Part shown: positions 1 to 7,926 of the stretch, piece after piece | Layout of the letters: each line of letters starts with the position of its first letter | Numbering within the stretch: position 1 is the first letter of the stretch | Assembly: GCA_039029535.1 (NCBI GenBank) | Contig: JBCCFW010000011.1 | Coordinates: 31,719 to 95,718 of the forward strand | Reading direction: 5' to 3' | Length of the DNA stretch: 64,000 bases | Source of the DNA: JBCCFW01 sp039029535 | GTDB taxonomy: Bacteria > Acidobacteriota > JBCCFW01 | The notes under the pieces: generated by a model | Told to the model about the DNA's origin: nothing | Databases searched by the model: none | Seen by the model: the letters and a program-made list of their open reading frames with translations, nothing else | Made by a program: the position numbers and the translations under genes

Positions 1-584
1 TCGCCGCCGACACGAGCCTGAGCTCACTCGGTCTCGAGATCGTCTCGGTGCGCGTGGCGTCGGTGAGCCCCTCGTCGGAGCTCGAGCGGGCCCTGCAGGC
101 TCCGACGGCCGAGGCCCTGCAGCAGGAGGCCGACGAGGCGGTGTTCCAAAGGCGAGCCCTGGCCGTCGAGAAGGAGCGCGCCATCGCCGAGAACGAGCTG
201 CAGAACCGCATCGAGCTCGCTCGTCGTGAGGAGCAGCTCATCGCCCAGGAGGGACGCAACGGCCGTGACCGCGCCAACGAGGCCGCGGCGGCCGAGCGCA
301 TCGAGGTGGAAGCGAAGGCCGAGCGTCGACGCTTGCTCTCGGCCTCGGAAGCCGACGCGCTGCGCACGGTCGAGGGCGCCAAGGTCGAGGCGGAACGCGA
401 GCGGATGGACATCCACCGCGAGCTGCCCTCCCACGTGCTCATGGGTCTCGCCTTGAAGGAGCTGGCCGGCAAGCTCCAGCGCATCGACCACCTGAACGTG
501 TCGCCCGACATGCTCGGCCCGGCGCTCGCCAACCTGGCGATGGCGGGCACCAAGCACCTCCAAGGAGGACCGGAGGGGAAATGA
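1..584 (+). CDS. SPFH/band-7 (flotillin-like) protein, C-terminal part
   Basis: The reading frame is open from the window edge, so the start and most of the SPFH domain lie upstream. The visible 193 residues begin with the end of a band-7 fold (ending about LEIVSVRVASVSPSSELERA) and continue as a long charged helix rich in Glu, Ala and Arg, typical of the coiled coil after an SPFH domain. A short hydrophobic tail (HVLMGLALKELAGKLQRI) follows. SPFH proteins form oligomeric membrane scaffolds; a specific role cannot be read here. The stop overlaps the next gene by 4 bases (ATGA), so the two are probably translated together. Family assignment rests on the C-terminal half only. Confidence 0.75.
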   Translation, partial: AADTSLSSLGLEIVSVRVASVSPSSELERALQAPTAEALQQEADEAVFQRRALAVEKERAIAENELQNRIELARREEQLIAQEGRNGRDRANEAAAAERIEVEAKAERRRLLSASEADALRTVEGAKVEAERERMDIHRELPSHVLMGLALKELAGKLQRIDHLNVSPDMLGPALANLAMAGTKHLQGGPEGK

Positions 585-1522
585 GCACGGCGACGGTGAC
601 GTCGAGCGAGCGTGGCACCAGCCTGCCGCCGCGGGTCGTCGTCGTCACGCGACCAACCGACTACGAATGGTTGCTGCATCGTCACGGCACGCCGCAGCAG
701 GCTCGCTTCTTCCTCGAGCAGCGTGGCGACGACACGTTGGAGAGCCTGCGTGATCGTCACGAGAGCTTCCGAGCGATCGTCGGTCGGGTGCTGACGGCGG
801 CGCCGCCGCAGTGGCGTCGCGCCCGGGTCGGTCGTGACGACCTCGACCGCTTTCTCTTCGAGCCCGGCGACCTCGTCGTCGTGGTCGGACGCGACGGGCT
901 CGTCGCCAACACCGCGAAGTACCTGAGTGGTCAGCCGGTCATCGGGATCGATCCGGAGCCCGAGCTCAACGAGGGCGTGCTCGTTCCGCACGCGCCGTCG
1001 GCGGCGTCCGAGCTCCTGGCCCTGACCGCCGAGGAGCGTGTCGAGGTGGAGGAGCGGTCCATGGTCGTCGCGCGACTCGACGACGGTCAGGAGCTCGTCG
1101 CGCTCAACGAGATCTTCGTCGGCCACGTCTCGCACCAGTCGGCGCGCTACGAGATCGCGTGTCGGGGTGCCGAGGAGAGTCAGTCGTCGTCGGGGGTCAT
1201 CGTGGCGACGGGGACCGGTAGCTCGGGCTGGGCGCGGTCGATCGCGACCTCACGTCGCACGCGAGTCCGCCTGCCTCGGCCCACCGACCGACGACTCGTC
1301 TTTTTCGTCCGTGAGGCTTGGCCGAGTCGGGCGACGGGTGCCGAGCTGGTCGAGGGCAAGCTCGGTCGACGGGACGAGCTCGTCCTCCGGTCGCGGATGG
1401 ATCACGGCGGTGTGATCTTCGGCGACGGGATCGAATCCGACCGCCTGCGCTTCGGCTGGGGTCGACGGCTCACGGTGGGGCTGGCGCGTCAGCGACTGCG
1501 GCTCGTGCGCTCTGCCGCCTGA
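581..1522 (+). CDS. NAD kinase-like (ATP-NAD kinase fold) protein
   Basis: 313 residues. The fold is recognised from three places: a Rossmann-like strand ending in GRDGL (residues 103-107) where NAD kinases have GGDGT, the NE pair (N177-E178) in ALNEIFVGH, and the glycine/serine-rich segment VIVATGTGSSGWARS near 207-221. In true NAD kinases these parts bind ATP and NAD and phosphorylate the 2' hydroxyl. Asp105 and the NE pair are kept, but the first motif is altered (Arg and Leu replace Gly and Thr). Other GC-rich bacteria carry proteins with a similar altered motif, so it may be a subfamily. The ATG start overlaps the SPFH stop. NADP synthesis is an inference; a regulatory nucleotide-binding role is possible. 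Confidence 0.7.
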   Translation: MSTATVTSSERGTSLPPRVVVVTRPTDYEWLLHRHGTPQQARFFLEQRGDDTLESLRDRHESFRAIVGRVLTAAPPQWRRARVGRDDLDRFLFEPGDLVVVVGRDGLVANTAKYLSGQPVIGIDPEPELNEGVLVPHAPSAASELLALTAEERVEVEERSMVVARLDDGQELVALNEIFVGHVSHQSARYEIACRGAEESQSSSGVIVATGTGSSGWARSIATSRRTRVRLPRPTDRRLVFFVREAWPSRATGAELVEGKLGRRDELVLRSRMDHGGVIFGDGIESDRLRFGWGRRLTVGLARQRLRLVRSAA

Positions 1523-1533
1523 GGATCGATCCG

Positions 1534-1806
1534 TCAGGCCGTTCCGAAGCGCTTGCGCGAGCGCTCGCGCGCCTTGGCGGCTTCGACCTCGCGATCCTTC
1601 GGCTCCGCGCTGGTCACCAAGGATCCGAGGAGCTCATGCACGGTAGTGGTCACCTCGGTGACGGCCTGATCGAAGACGTCCTGATTCGCCTGCGAAGGCT
1701 TGGTGAAGCCGGAGACCTTGCGGACGAACTGGAGCGCGGCGGCGTGGATCTCGTCGTCGGTGCTCGGCGGCTCGAAGTTGAACAGCGTCCGGATGTTGCG
1801 GCACAT
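1534..1806 (-). CDS. DUF2277 family protein
   Basis: 90 residues. The N-terminus MCRNIRTLFNFEPPST is the hallmark of the DUF2277 family, small proteins of unknown function widespread in GC-rich bacteria. The rest is a predicted helical bundle ending in a basic tail (ARERSRKRFG). A GGAGGAGA ribosome-binding site lies just before the ATG. It sits 13 bases after the TfoX-like gene on the same strand and probably shares its transcript. In related genomes DUF2277 genes often neighbour SRPBCC and TfoX-like genes, as here. No biochemical role can be stated. Confidence 0.9.
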   Translation of the reverse strand: MCRNIRTLFNFEPPSTDDEIHAAALQFVRKVSGFTKPSQANQDVFDQAVTEVTTTVHELLGSLVTSAEPKDREVEAAKARERSRKRFGTA

Positions 1807-1819
1807 GAGCAGTCTCCTC

Positions 1820-2149
1820 CTACTTGGGTGGTAGCGACGACGCGAAGGACTCGCAGAGGGTCACCCACGACTTCAGCTGAGCTGACTTGGCAAAGCCCTT
1901 CGGTTCGACCTCGACGAAGCCCTTCATGGGGCGACCCGTGAACTGCATCTCCCGAGCCCCAGCCTTCTTCAGCGCCGTCTGGTACTGATCCGGACCGACC
2001 CGTGCCATGAGCAGGTCCTGATGGACTCCGATGCACATGTTCCCGGAGACCATGAACGCGACGCCTCCGAACATCTTGCGCTCGCTGACGTCGGTGCGGT
2101 GAGCCAGGGCCTTCTTCAGACGCTCGTAGTTCTTCTCTTCGTAGGCCAT
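1820..2149 (-). CDS. TfoX N-terminal domain protein
   Basis: 109 residues from the ATG of MAYEEKNYERLKKAL. The pattern VSERKMFGGVAFMVSGNMCIGV matches the TfoX/Sxy N-terminal domain, followed by the usual MQFTGRPMKGFVEV strand pair. Standalone N-domain proteins of this kind are common and are not shown to regulate competence; the C-terminal TfoX domain is absent. An upstream in-frame extension to 2209 exists, but the ATG at 2149 lies 2 bases after the stop of the SRPBCC gene and fits the family N-terminus. Probably co-transcribed with the SRPBCC and DUF2277 genes. Confidence 0.88.
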   Translation of the reverse strand: MAYEEKNYERLKKALAHRTDVSERKMFGGVAFMVSGNMCIGVHQDLLMARVGPDQYQTALKKAGAREMQFTGRPMKGFVEVEPKGFAKSAQLKSWVTLCESFASSLPPK

Positions 2150-2151
2150 GA

Positions 2152-2607
2152 TCAGGCCTCCACGTGCTCGCGGATGGCGGCCAGCGTGTTCTTCCAACCC
2201 TCGACGCAAGCGGCGAAGCGATCGTCGGCCTCACCCTCTGGTGGGAAGCCGGCCTGCACGAGACGCAAGCGCGTGCCGCTGCCCTGTTCTTCGAGGAGGA
2301 ACTCGGTGGTGATGTCGGCTTCCAAGGGCTCGGCATCGGGGGGCTCATCCTTGGAGTGATGGCTGGCGTCGGTGATGAAGAGACGACGCTCGGGCTCGAA
2401 GCCTCGGAGGATCCCGGCGAAGGTGTAGTCGGGCCGGTCCGCGTCGTCACCCCAGGAGACCGCCCAGGCTCCACCGAGTCGCGGCACGACGATGACCCGC
2501 GACGCCGACCACCAGGCCTGGATCGAGCTGGGTCGCAGGAGCGCGGCAAAGACGACGTCGGGAGAGGCAGCGACGTCCACGTGATCGTCGATGGTGCGAG
2601 CAGTCAT
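2152..2607 (-). CDS. SRPBCC/AHSA1-type domain protein
   Basis: 151 residues. The start TIDDHVDVAASPDVVFAALL, the central WWSASRVIVVPRLGGAW with an expected Trp-Trp pair, and the C-terminal helix ACVEGWKNTLAAIREHV fit the START-like SRPBCC superfamily, AHSA1/polyketide-cyclase branch. Such proteins bind a hydrophobic ligand in a helix-grip fold; the ligand is unknown. It is the first gene of a minus-strand trio (SRPBCC, TfoX-N, DUF2277) and is divergent from the secreted propeller gene, with a 57-base gap that must hold both promoters. A small inverted repeat (CTCTC-ATC-GAGAG, 2617-2629) lies in that gap. Confidence 0.88.
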   Translation of the reverse strand: MTARTIDDHVDVAASPDVVFAALLRPSSIQAWWSASRVIVVPRLGGAWAVSWGDDADRPDYTFAGILRGFEPERRLFITDASHHSKDEPPDAEPLEADITTEFLLEEQGSGTRLRLVQAGFPPEGEADDRFAACVEGWKNTLAAIREHVEA

Positions 2608-2664
2608 GGCGGGATTCTCTCATCGAGAGCAGAGCTTCGGTAAGCTGGTGGTCTGGAGGGTCCC

Positions 2665-4341
2665 ATGCTGCATCGTCTCAGCAACGCCGCCTTTCTCAGC
2701 CGACGACTCGGTCTCGGTCTCTTCTTCTCGAGTCTCGCGCTTGGCGGCGCCGAAGCCGCGGGAACGGGCGCGATCACCGCTGGCGGAACGGGGATCGAAG
2801 GAGCCCTGCGCCTGATTCATCAGGAGGGCGACCAGCTCACGTTCGTCGGTCGAACCGAGAGCGCAGACGTGGGCAACACCGACCTGTGGTGGGCCGACTT
2901 CACCGTCGAGGGCGAGCTCCTGCGCGAGGGGCTGCTCGGAGGACCCGGGCTCGACTTGCCCAGCGGAGCCCTCGTCACGAGCTCCGGACGACTCGTCACG
3001 GTCTCGATCGTGTTCGGCGACCCGGCGCCCGGACGGCAGGGCGTGCTGATCGCGTGCTACGGCGAAGACCGCACGCTGCACTGGGCCCGTGCCTACGAAG
3101 CCGACACGGCGGTGGGTGGCGTCAACGGTGTTCTCGAGCTCCCCGACGGTGACCTGCTCCTGTACGGAGGCGTCCCTCCCTGGATCCTCCGACTCTCGTC
3201 GGTCGACGGTGACCTGGTGAGCGCCGCCGTCTTCGACATCACCGGACTGATGGCGTTCCTCGCGGCCGCGCTCGCTCCCGATGGCGGCCTGCTCCTCGCC
3301 GGTCAGTGGGAGGGAGCCGGCGACGACATCGACGGCTGGCTCACGCGGCTCGACGCCACGCTGACGCCGACCTGGCAGGTGCGCTACGGCGGCTCATCGA
3401 GCGACTCCCTGGCCGACCTCGTCGCCCGCCCGGGAGGTGGTTGGTTGGCAGTCGGCAACACCTTCTCCTTCGCACCAGGCTCGATGAACGACGTGTGGGC
3501 GCTGGCTCTCGACGACGACGGCAACGTCGAGTGGCAGCGCAAGTACGGTGGGAGCGGCTTCGATCAGACACCGAGCCTCGCCACCACGAGCGACGGCAGC
3601 TTCGTCGTCTCGGCCTTGACGCAGTCGTGGGGCGCCGGCCTCTTCGATGCGTGGCTCTTCGCGCTGGAAGCCGATGGCAGCCTCCGCTGGCAGCGTTCGT
3701 TCGGCGGGCCGCTCTCTGAGCTCGAGTCACACGTGTCCGTGCTGAACGATGGGCGCTTGGTGCTCGGCTTGGCCAGCACGTCGCCCTCCGACGGACGCAG
3801 CATCGATGCTTGGTCCTTCTGGCTCGACAGCGACGGCAGCATCACCGACGACTGCATGGTCTCCACGACGACCGACGCGGTCCCCCAGGCGACGGACGCC
3901 GCCCGGGTCGACACGGCCGTCACGATGGAGGCTCTCTCGTTCACCGAGTTCACTCCCGACCTCACGGAGACGACCTGGTCGTCGAACCCGATCGTGCAGT
4001 GCTGGGAGGTCGTGCCCGATCCACCGGACGAGGTCTCGGCGCCGGGAGCAGTCGTGCCGCTCCGAGTCGGCTCCGACTTCCTCATCACCTGGGAACCGGC
4101 AGCGATCTCCGGCGCCGACACCTTCGACGTCTACCGCGGCTCGCTCGGTGCGTGGCCCACCGCCGACTCGGCGACGTGCCTGGTGTCGGAGCTCGTCGTG
4201 TCCTCGACGATCGACCTCGACGAGCCCGGTCCTGGTGCGGGCTGGTACTACCTCGTCGGGGGCGTGAACGCGGCCGGTGCAGGGCCCCTCGGCAACGACT
4301 CGCTCGACGAGAGTCGCGGGATCTCGATGAGCTGCCCCTAG
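2665..4341 (+). CDS. Secreted beta-propeller-like protein, paralogue 1
   Basis: 558 residues. A Sec signal peptide (about residues 1-31, ending ALGGAEAAG) precedes roughly eight repeats of 45-55 residues. The repeat units carry phrases such as DDDGNVEWQRKYGGSG and EADGSLRWQRSFGG, resembling delta-60/propeller repeats of extracellular proteins. The last ~100 residues form a separate domain (starting near EVSAPGAVVPLRV) with a YRG strand, GWYYLVGGVN and a terminal Cys-Pro, an Fn3-like ending seen on many secreted proteins of Acidobacteriota and relatives. The ATG is preceded by GGAGGG (2655-2660). Paralogues lie at 13851-15485 and 15647-17290. Secretion is inferred; binding partner and function are unknown. 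Confidence 0.8.
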   Translation: MLHRLSNAAFLSRRLGLGLFFSSLALGGAEAAGTGAITAGGTGIEGALRLIHQEGDQLTFVGRTESADVGNTDLWWADFTVEGELLREGLLGGPGLDLPSGALVTSSGRLVTVSIVFGDPAPGRQGVLIACYGEDRTLHWARAYEADTAVGGVNGVLELPDGDLLLYGGVPPWILRLSSVDGDLVSAAVFDITGLMAFLAAALAPDGGLLLAGQWEGAGDDIDGWLTRLDATLTPTWQVRYGGSSSDSLADLVARPGGGWLAVGNTFSFAPGSMNDVWALALDDDGNVEWQRKYGGSGFDQTPSLATTSDGSFVVSALTQSWGAGLFDAWLFALEADGSLRWQRSFGGPLSELESHVSVLNDGRLVLGLASTSPSDGRSIDAWSFWLDSDGSITDDCMVSTTTDAVPQATDAARVDTAVTMEALSFTEFTPDLTETTWSSNPIVQCWEVVPDPPDEVSAPGAVVPLRVGSDFLITWEPAAISGADTFDVYRGSLGAWPTADSATCLVSELVVSSTIDLDEPGPGAGWYYLVGGVNAAGAGPLGNDSLDESRGISMSCP

Positions 4342-4380
4342 TCGTGAGCCGCCCGCTCCTCCCTGAAGCGGCCCCCTTTG

Positions 4381-4403
4381 TTGATATTGAGAATCAACAT
4401 CAA
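4381..4403. promoter_or_regulatory. Fur-family operator-like inverted repeat
   Basis: The core GATATTGAGAATCAACATC (4383-4401) matches the classical Fur box GATAATGATAATCATTATC at 15 of 19 positions by my count. The flanking bases extend the dyad to TTGAT...ATCAA. It is an AT-rich patch in a GC-rich intergenic region, about 62 bases before the ATG of a heavy-metal exporter. Fur relatives (Fur, Mur, Zur, PerR) use variants of this site, so the sensed metal could be iron or manganese. Binding is inferred. Confidence 0.75.
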
Positions 4404-4462
4404 TAAAGTCTCCCAAGTGCTTGCGAGCCCACGCAAGGCGCATCTCGACACGACCTCGAACG

Positions 4463-5608
4463 ATGACCGAACTCATTCTCGCCACGCGCGGCAAGTTGCG
4501 CGACACGACCACGGTGCTACACGCCGGCGGCGTGGGACGTCTCGCCTTCGTCACGGCCTGTGTCTCCATCGCACTGGCGTTCCCTGTCACGAGGGTCGCT
4601 CTCCTGGACGCCCTGGGTGACGCGTACCTCGGCGTGGGGGTCTTCGTGGCGGCGACCTTCGCGATCGTCTTCACGCTCGAGTCCCGCCTGGGGATCGACT
4701 ACGCCGCGCTCCTCGAGCGCCACCGGGCGTGGGAGGTCCCGATCGCCGCGGCCATGGGGGCCCTGCCCGGCTGCGGTGGAGCGGTCATGGTGATGACGCA
4801 GTTCGCCATGGGCCGTGCACGATTCGGAGCGGTCGTCGCCGTGCTCACGGCGACGATGGGTGACGCAGCCTTCCTCGTGTTGGCGCGGAACCCACCTGCC
4901 GCCCTGGCGTTGATCGTCGTCTGCCTGATCACGGGCACGGTGAGCGGTTACCTGGTCAACGCGATCCACGGCGATGCCTTCTTGCGAACCGTACGTCCCT
5001 GCCCCCTCGACGACGAGACGTCCAGGGTCCCGGTCCATGGTGCCTGCTGGGTCGCCTGGAGCGCCGTGGCGATCCCGGGCCTGGTCATCGGCATCGGCTT
5101 GTTGCTTCAGCTCGAGCTCGCGCCCGTGGTCGTCACGACGATCGGCGTCGTCGGGGGTCTGACGTGCGTCGCGATGTGGGCGCTGAGCCCGACTCAGGCG
5201 GTTCACATGTCGGCCCATCGTGTCGAGAAGCCGCTCCTCGAGCGCGTGGCGCTCAACACCAACTTCGTCATGGCCTGGGTGGTGCTCGGTTTCTTCGTCT
5301 TCGCGCTCGCCGAAGGTGCTGACTGGCTCAATCCCCTGCTCGAAGCCCCGCCACTTCTCTTGCCCCTGGTCGGCATCTTGATCGGCTTCTTGCCGGGCTG
5401 CGGTCCTCAGGTCCTGGTGACGACCCTCTATCTCGCAGGAGTGCTGCCCTTTTCTGCGCAGCTCGGCAACGCGATCTCGAACGACGGCGACGCGCTGTTC
5501 CCCGCCATCGCCGTGGCACCTCGTGCCGCGATGGTCGCGACGCTCTACACCGCGGTCCCCGCGCTGTTCGTCGCGTACGGGTTCTTGCTGCTCTTCGAGA
5601 TGCACTGA
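4463..5608 (+). CDS. Putative 10-TM heavy-metal (manganese-type) exporter, ArsP_2 family
   Basis: 381 residues, about 10 membrane helices. Two internally related halves each carry a Pro-Gly-Cys-Gly motif in a hydrophobic setting: ALPGCGGAVMVMTQFAMG near residue 100 and GFLPGCGPQVLVTTLYLAG near 310. This arrangement is typical of the ArsP_2 family, annotated as putative manganese transporters or heavy-metal exporters. The cysteines probably line the metal path. The ATG at 4463 was chosen over an upstream TTG (4421) because the family N-terminus starts about there; no clear Shine-Dalgarno is seen. A Fur-like box sits about 62 bases upstream, which agrees with a metal-homeostasis role. The gene stands alone. 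Confidence 0.82.
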   Translation: MTELILATRGKLRDTTTVLHAGGVGRLAFVTACVSIALAFPVTRVALLDALGDAYLGVGVFVAATFAIVFTLESRLGIDYAALLERHRAWEVPIAAAMGALPGCGGAVMVMTQFAMGRARFGAVVAVLTATMGDAAFLVLARNPPAALALIVVCLITGTVSGYLVNAIHGDAFLRTVRPCPLDDETSRVPVHGACWVAWSAVAIPGLVIGIGLLLQLELAPVVVTTIGVVGGLTCVAMWALSPTQAVHMSAHRVEKPLLERVALNTNFVMAWVVLGFFVFALAEGADWLNPLLEAPPLLLPLVGILIGFLPGCGPQVLVTTLYLAGVLPFSAQLGNAISNDGDALFPAIAVAPRAAMVATLYTAVPALFVAYGFLLLFEMH

Positions 5609-5656
5609 AGAAGGCTCGACGAGACACTCAGAGCCACGATCGCGTCGGTCAGGGTC

Positions 5657-6094
5657 CTACTTCAAGAACTCCGGAAGACCACGAAGCCAGTCTTCGAAGC
5701 TCGCCGCGTCCCGTTCGGGGCGATCGCCGTCGTGGGAGACGTAGTACACGGCCGAGCTCGCGCCCTCATCACGCTTGAACGCAAAGTAGTCGCCATTGCC
5801 GATCCCGTAGAACGGGATCATCTCGACCGGCCATCGCCCCCAGGCACGCTCATGCTCGTAAGTGAGGAGCACGCCGTCGTTGCCGTTGGTACGGCCATCG
5901 GTCCGGACGTTGAGGATGTCGCCGGGGAACGAGAGCTCTGCCATCGACTCGATGAAGAAGACGTACTCGGCAGGGAAGTCCATCCCCAGGCTCTCGCGAA
6001 GCTGGTGCCAGTGCCGCTCCTCCGGAGGGTCCAGTGGAGACGCCTCCGGGTCGAGAACGGTGGCGAGCAAGGAGTGCACTTCCTCTTTGGTCAT
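5657..6094 (-). CDS. SMI1/KNR4 (SUKH) domain protein
   Basis: 145 residues from ATG 6094 (a TTG at 6130 would add 12). The pattern LRESLGMDFPAEYVFFIESM, then GDILNVRTDG and FYGIGNGDYFAFKRDEG..AVYYVSHDGD, ending ASFEDWLRGL, is a full SUKH fold. In other bacteria SUKH proteins often act as immunity proteins to contact-dependent or secreted toxins. No toxin gene lies beside it, so it may be an orphan immunity gene or serve another purpose. It follows a small conserved gene on the same strand and may share its transcript. Confidence 0.88.
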   Translation of the reverse strand: MTKEEVHSLLATVLDPEASPLDPPEERHWHQLRESLGMDFPAEYVFFIESMAELSFPGDILNVRTDGRTNGNDGVLLTYEHERAWGRWPVEMIPFYGIGNGDYFAFKRDEGASSAVYYVSHDGDRPERDAASFEDWLRGLPEFLK

Positions 6095-6113
6095 CAAGGT
6101 GAACGGGTCCGCT

Positions 6114-6401
6114 CTAGCTCCGAGTGTCAATGGCGCCCAGGAGCCTTCTGAGTCGCGCGACTTCGTCCAACAACCTCACGACGTCTCGTCGAGAGCTCGC
6201 GATGAAGTCCTGGTCGGCATCGGTGGCTCCGGTCAGCTCGATGTCTTCACTTCGCGCAGGACCTTCCCCGACCATGATGAAACTCGACCCACTCACGTGA
6301 TCGCGTCCCTCGATGAGCGACGCCCATGGACCGGGCCTGGCCGCTTCGCATCGGCGTCGCATCGCGTCGAGCTCTTCCTGAGCCAGTCCTTCGTCAGGCA
6401 T
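6114..6401 (-). CDS. Small conserved protein of unknown function
   Basis: 95 residues from the ATG at 6401, preceded by GGAG. The protein has a helical N-terminus (EELDAMRRRCEAARPGPW), a middle part with EGRDHVSGSSFIMVGEG and GATDADQDFIASSR, and a C-terminal helix. I recognise this as a recurring small hypothetical family (the PGPW and DQDFIAS segments are its constant parts) but no function is known. It may be co-transcribed with the SUKH gene 19 bases downstream. An upstream in-frame extension to 6470 is unlikely, because the ribosome-binding site fits the internal ATG. Confidence 0.7.
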   Translation of the reverse strand: MPDEGLAQEELDAMRRRCEAARPGPWASLIEGRDHVSGSSFIMVGEGPARSEDIELTGATDADQDFIASSRRDVVRLLDEVARLRRLLGAIDTRS

Positions 6402-6462
6402 CACGCTCCCCTCCTGCTCGAGTGTCGACCCTGGGCAGCCAACTTCCAACACGATGCTACAC

Positions 6463-6486
6463 GTCCGCAAGCAACTTGCTTCGGAC
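6463..6486. promoter_or_regulatory. Imperfect inverted repeat before the NtrC-type regulator
   Basis: The arms GTCCG-c-AAGCA (6463-6473) and TGCTT-CGGAC (6477-6486) pair with one bulged base and a 3-base loop, between two divergent genes. It lies 46 bases before the GTG of the regulator gene. A TAGAAT hexamer (6520-6525) ends 6 bases before that GTG, in the right place for a -10 element driving a leaderless transcript. The repeat could be a binding site for autoregulation or an RNA hairpin; the sequence alone does not decide. Confidence 0.4.
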
Positions 6487-6531
6487 GGACGGTCTGATGG
6501 GTTCCTACCCCGTCCGGGCTAGAATGCCGCC

Positions 6532-7926
6532 GTGTCGACCGCCACCGCCTCCCCGCGGATCCTGATCGCCGACGACCAGGACGACGTGCTCCGCGCCCTT
6601 CGGATGCTCCTGAAGGACGAGGGCTTCGTCGTCGGCACGGTGTCGTCACCGAAGGACGCCCTCGCTCAGCTCGCCGAGCAGCCCCAAGACCTGCTCCTCG
6701 CCGACCTCAACTACACCCGCGACACGACCTCGGGTGAGGAAGGGCTCGAGTTGCTCCGCGAGGTCCGCGACCGTCACCCCGAGCTGCCCGTCGTCGTCAT
6801 GACCGCCTACGGCAACGTCGACGTCGCCGTGAAGGCGCTTCAAGAAGGCGCGCGCGACTTCATCGAGAAGCCCTGGGACAACGTCCGGCTGGTCAACGTG
6901 CTCCGTGCCCAGCTCGACCTCTCCGCCGCACGCCGTCGCGAGCACGCGCTCTCCGAGACCCTGCGTGACCTCCAGGGACGCAAGGGACGCCTCGTCGGCA
7001 GCTCGCCCGCGCTCACTGAGATCCTCGAGCTCATCGACCGCGTGGCCGACTCCGACGCCACCGTGCTCATCACCGGCGAGAACGGCGTCGGCAAGGGCGT
7101 CGTCGCCACCGCCCTCCACGAAGCCTCCGGTCGCGCCGACCGCCCCCTCGTCACCGTCGACATGGGCACCCTCTCCGGCGGGCTCATCGAGGCCGAGCTC
7201 TTCGGTCACGAGGCCGGTGCCTTCACCGACGCCAAGGGTGAGCGCGCCGGACGCTTCGAGGTCGCCGACGGCGGCACGCTCTTCCTCGACGAGATCGCCA
7301 ACTGCCCGATCGAGCAACAAGCCCGCCTGCTCCGCGTGATCGAGAGCGGTGAGTTCGAGCGACTCGGGTCCTCGGTCACGCGACGCGTCGACGTCCGCCT
7401 GGCCTGCGCTACCAACGCCGACCTCCAGGCCGAGGTCGAGGCCGGTCGCTTCCGCGAAGACCTCTACTACCGACTCAACACCGTCGAGATCCGCGTCCCG
7501 CCCCTGCGCGATCGACGCGAGGACATCCGCTCGCTGGCCGAGCACTTTCTCGCCCGCTTCCGCACGAAGTACCGCCGTGAGACCGTCGGCTTCTCCGACG
7601 GCGCCGAGGCCGCCCTCCTCGCCGCCGCCTTGCCCGGCAACGTCCGAGAGCTCGCCCACGCCGTCGAGCGCGCCGTCCTCCTCGCTCCCGGACCACGGGT
7701 GACCGCCGCCGACCTCCGCCTCGGAGACTCCACGAGAGAGACGGCGCAGCCCTCCGACTGGGACGACCTCACTCTCGACGACGCCGAGAAGCGTGTCATC
7801 CAGCGCGCCTTGCAACGTCACGACGGCAACGTCCGCGAAGCCGCTCGTCAGCTCGGCGTGAGCCGCAGCGCCCTCTACCGACGTCTCGAACGCCACGGCA
7901 TCGATCCCAGCGGAGCCGCCACGTGA
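6532..7926 (+). CDS. Sigma-54-dependent response regulator (NtrC family)
   Basis: 464 residues with three domains. The receiver (about 8-125) has the acidic pair DD near residue 16, the phospho-acceptor Asp58 in LLADLNY, and the KPWD segment. The AAA+ domain (about 150-375) has Walker A GENGVGKG (182-189), the sigma-54 contact loop GAFTDA (229-234; the usual form is GAFTGA) and Walker B GGTLFLDEIAN. The C-terminus is a Fis-type helix-turn-helix (NVREAARQLGVSRSALYRRL). It should activate sigma-54 promoters when phosphorylated. The partner kinase gene overlaps it by 4 bases, and a strong sigma-54 promoter follows at 9368, so the exporter operon is the likely target. The GTG start has no Shine-Dalgarno and may be leaderless. 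Confidence 0.95.
   Translation: MSTATASPRILIADDQDDVLRALRMLLKDEGFVVGTVSSPKDALAQLAEQPQDLLLADLNYTRDTTSGEEGLELLREVRDRHPELPVVVMTAYGNVDVAVKALQEGARDFIEKPWDNVRLVNVLRAQLDLSAARRREHALSETLRDLQGRKGRLVGSSPALTEILELIDRVADSDATVLITGENGVGKGVVATALHEASGRADRPLVTVDMGTLSGGLIEAELFGHEAGAFTDAKGERAGRFEVADGGTLFLDEIANCPIEQQARLLRVIESGEFERLGSSVTRRVDVRLACATNADLQAEVEAGRFREDLYYRLNTVEIRVPPLRDRREDIRSLAEHFLARFRTKYRRETVGFSDGAEAALLAAALPGNVRELAHAVERAVLLAPGPRVTAADLRLGDSTRETAQPSDWDDLTLDDAEKRVIQRALQRHDGNVREAARQLGVSRSALYRRLERHGIDPSGAAT

Noticed and set aside
6646..7896. 416-codon minus-strand open frame opposite the NtrC-type regulator
   Set aside because: Shadow frame with no domain; the plus-strand gene has full receiver, AAA+ and Fis motifs.
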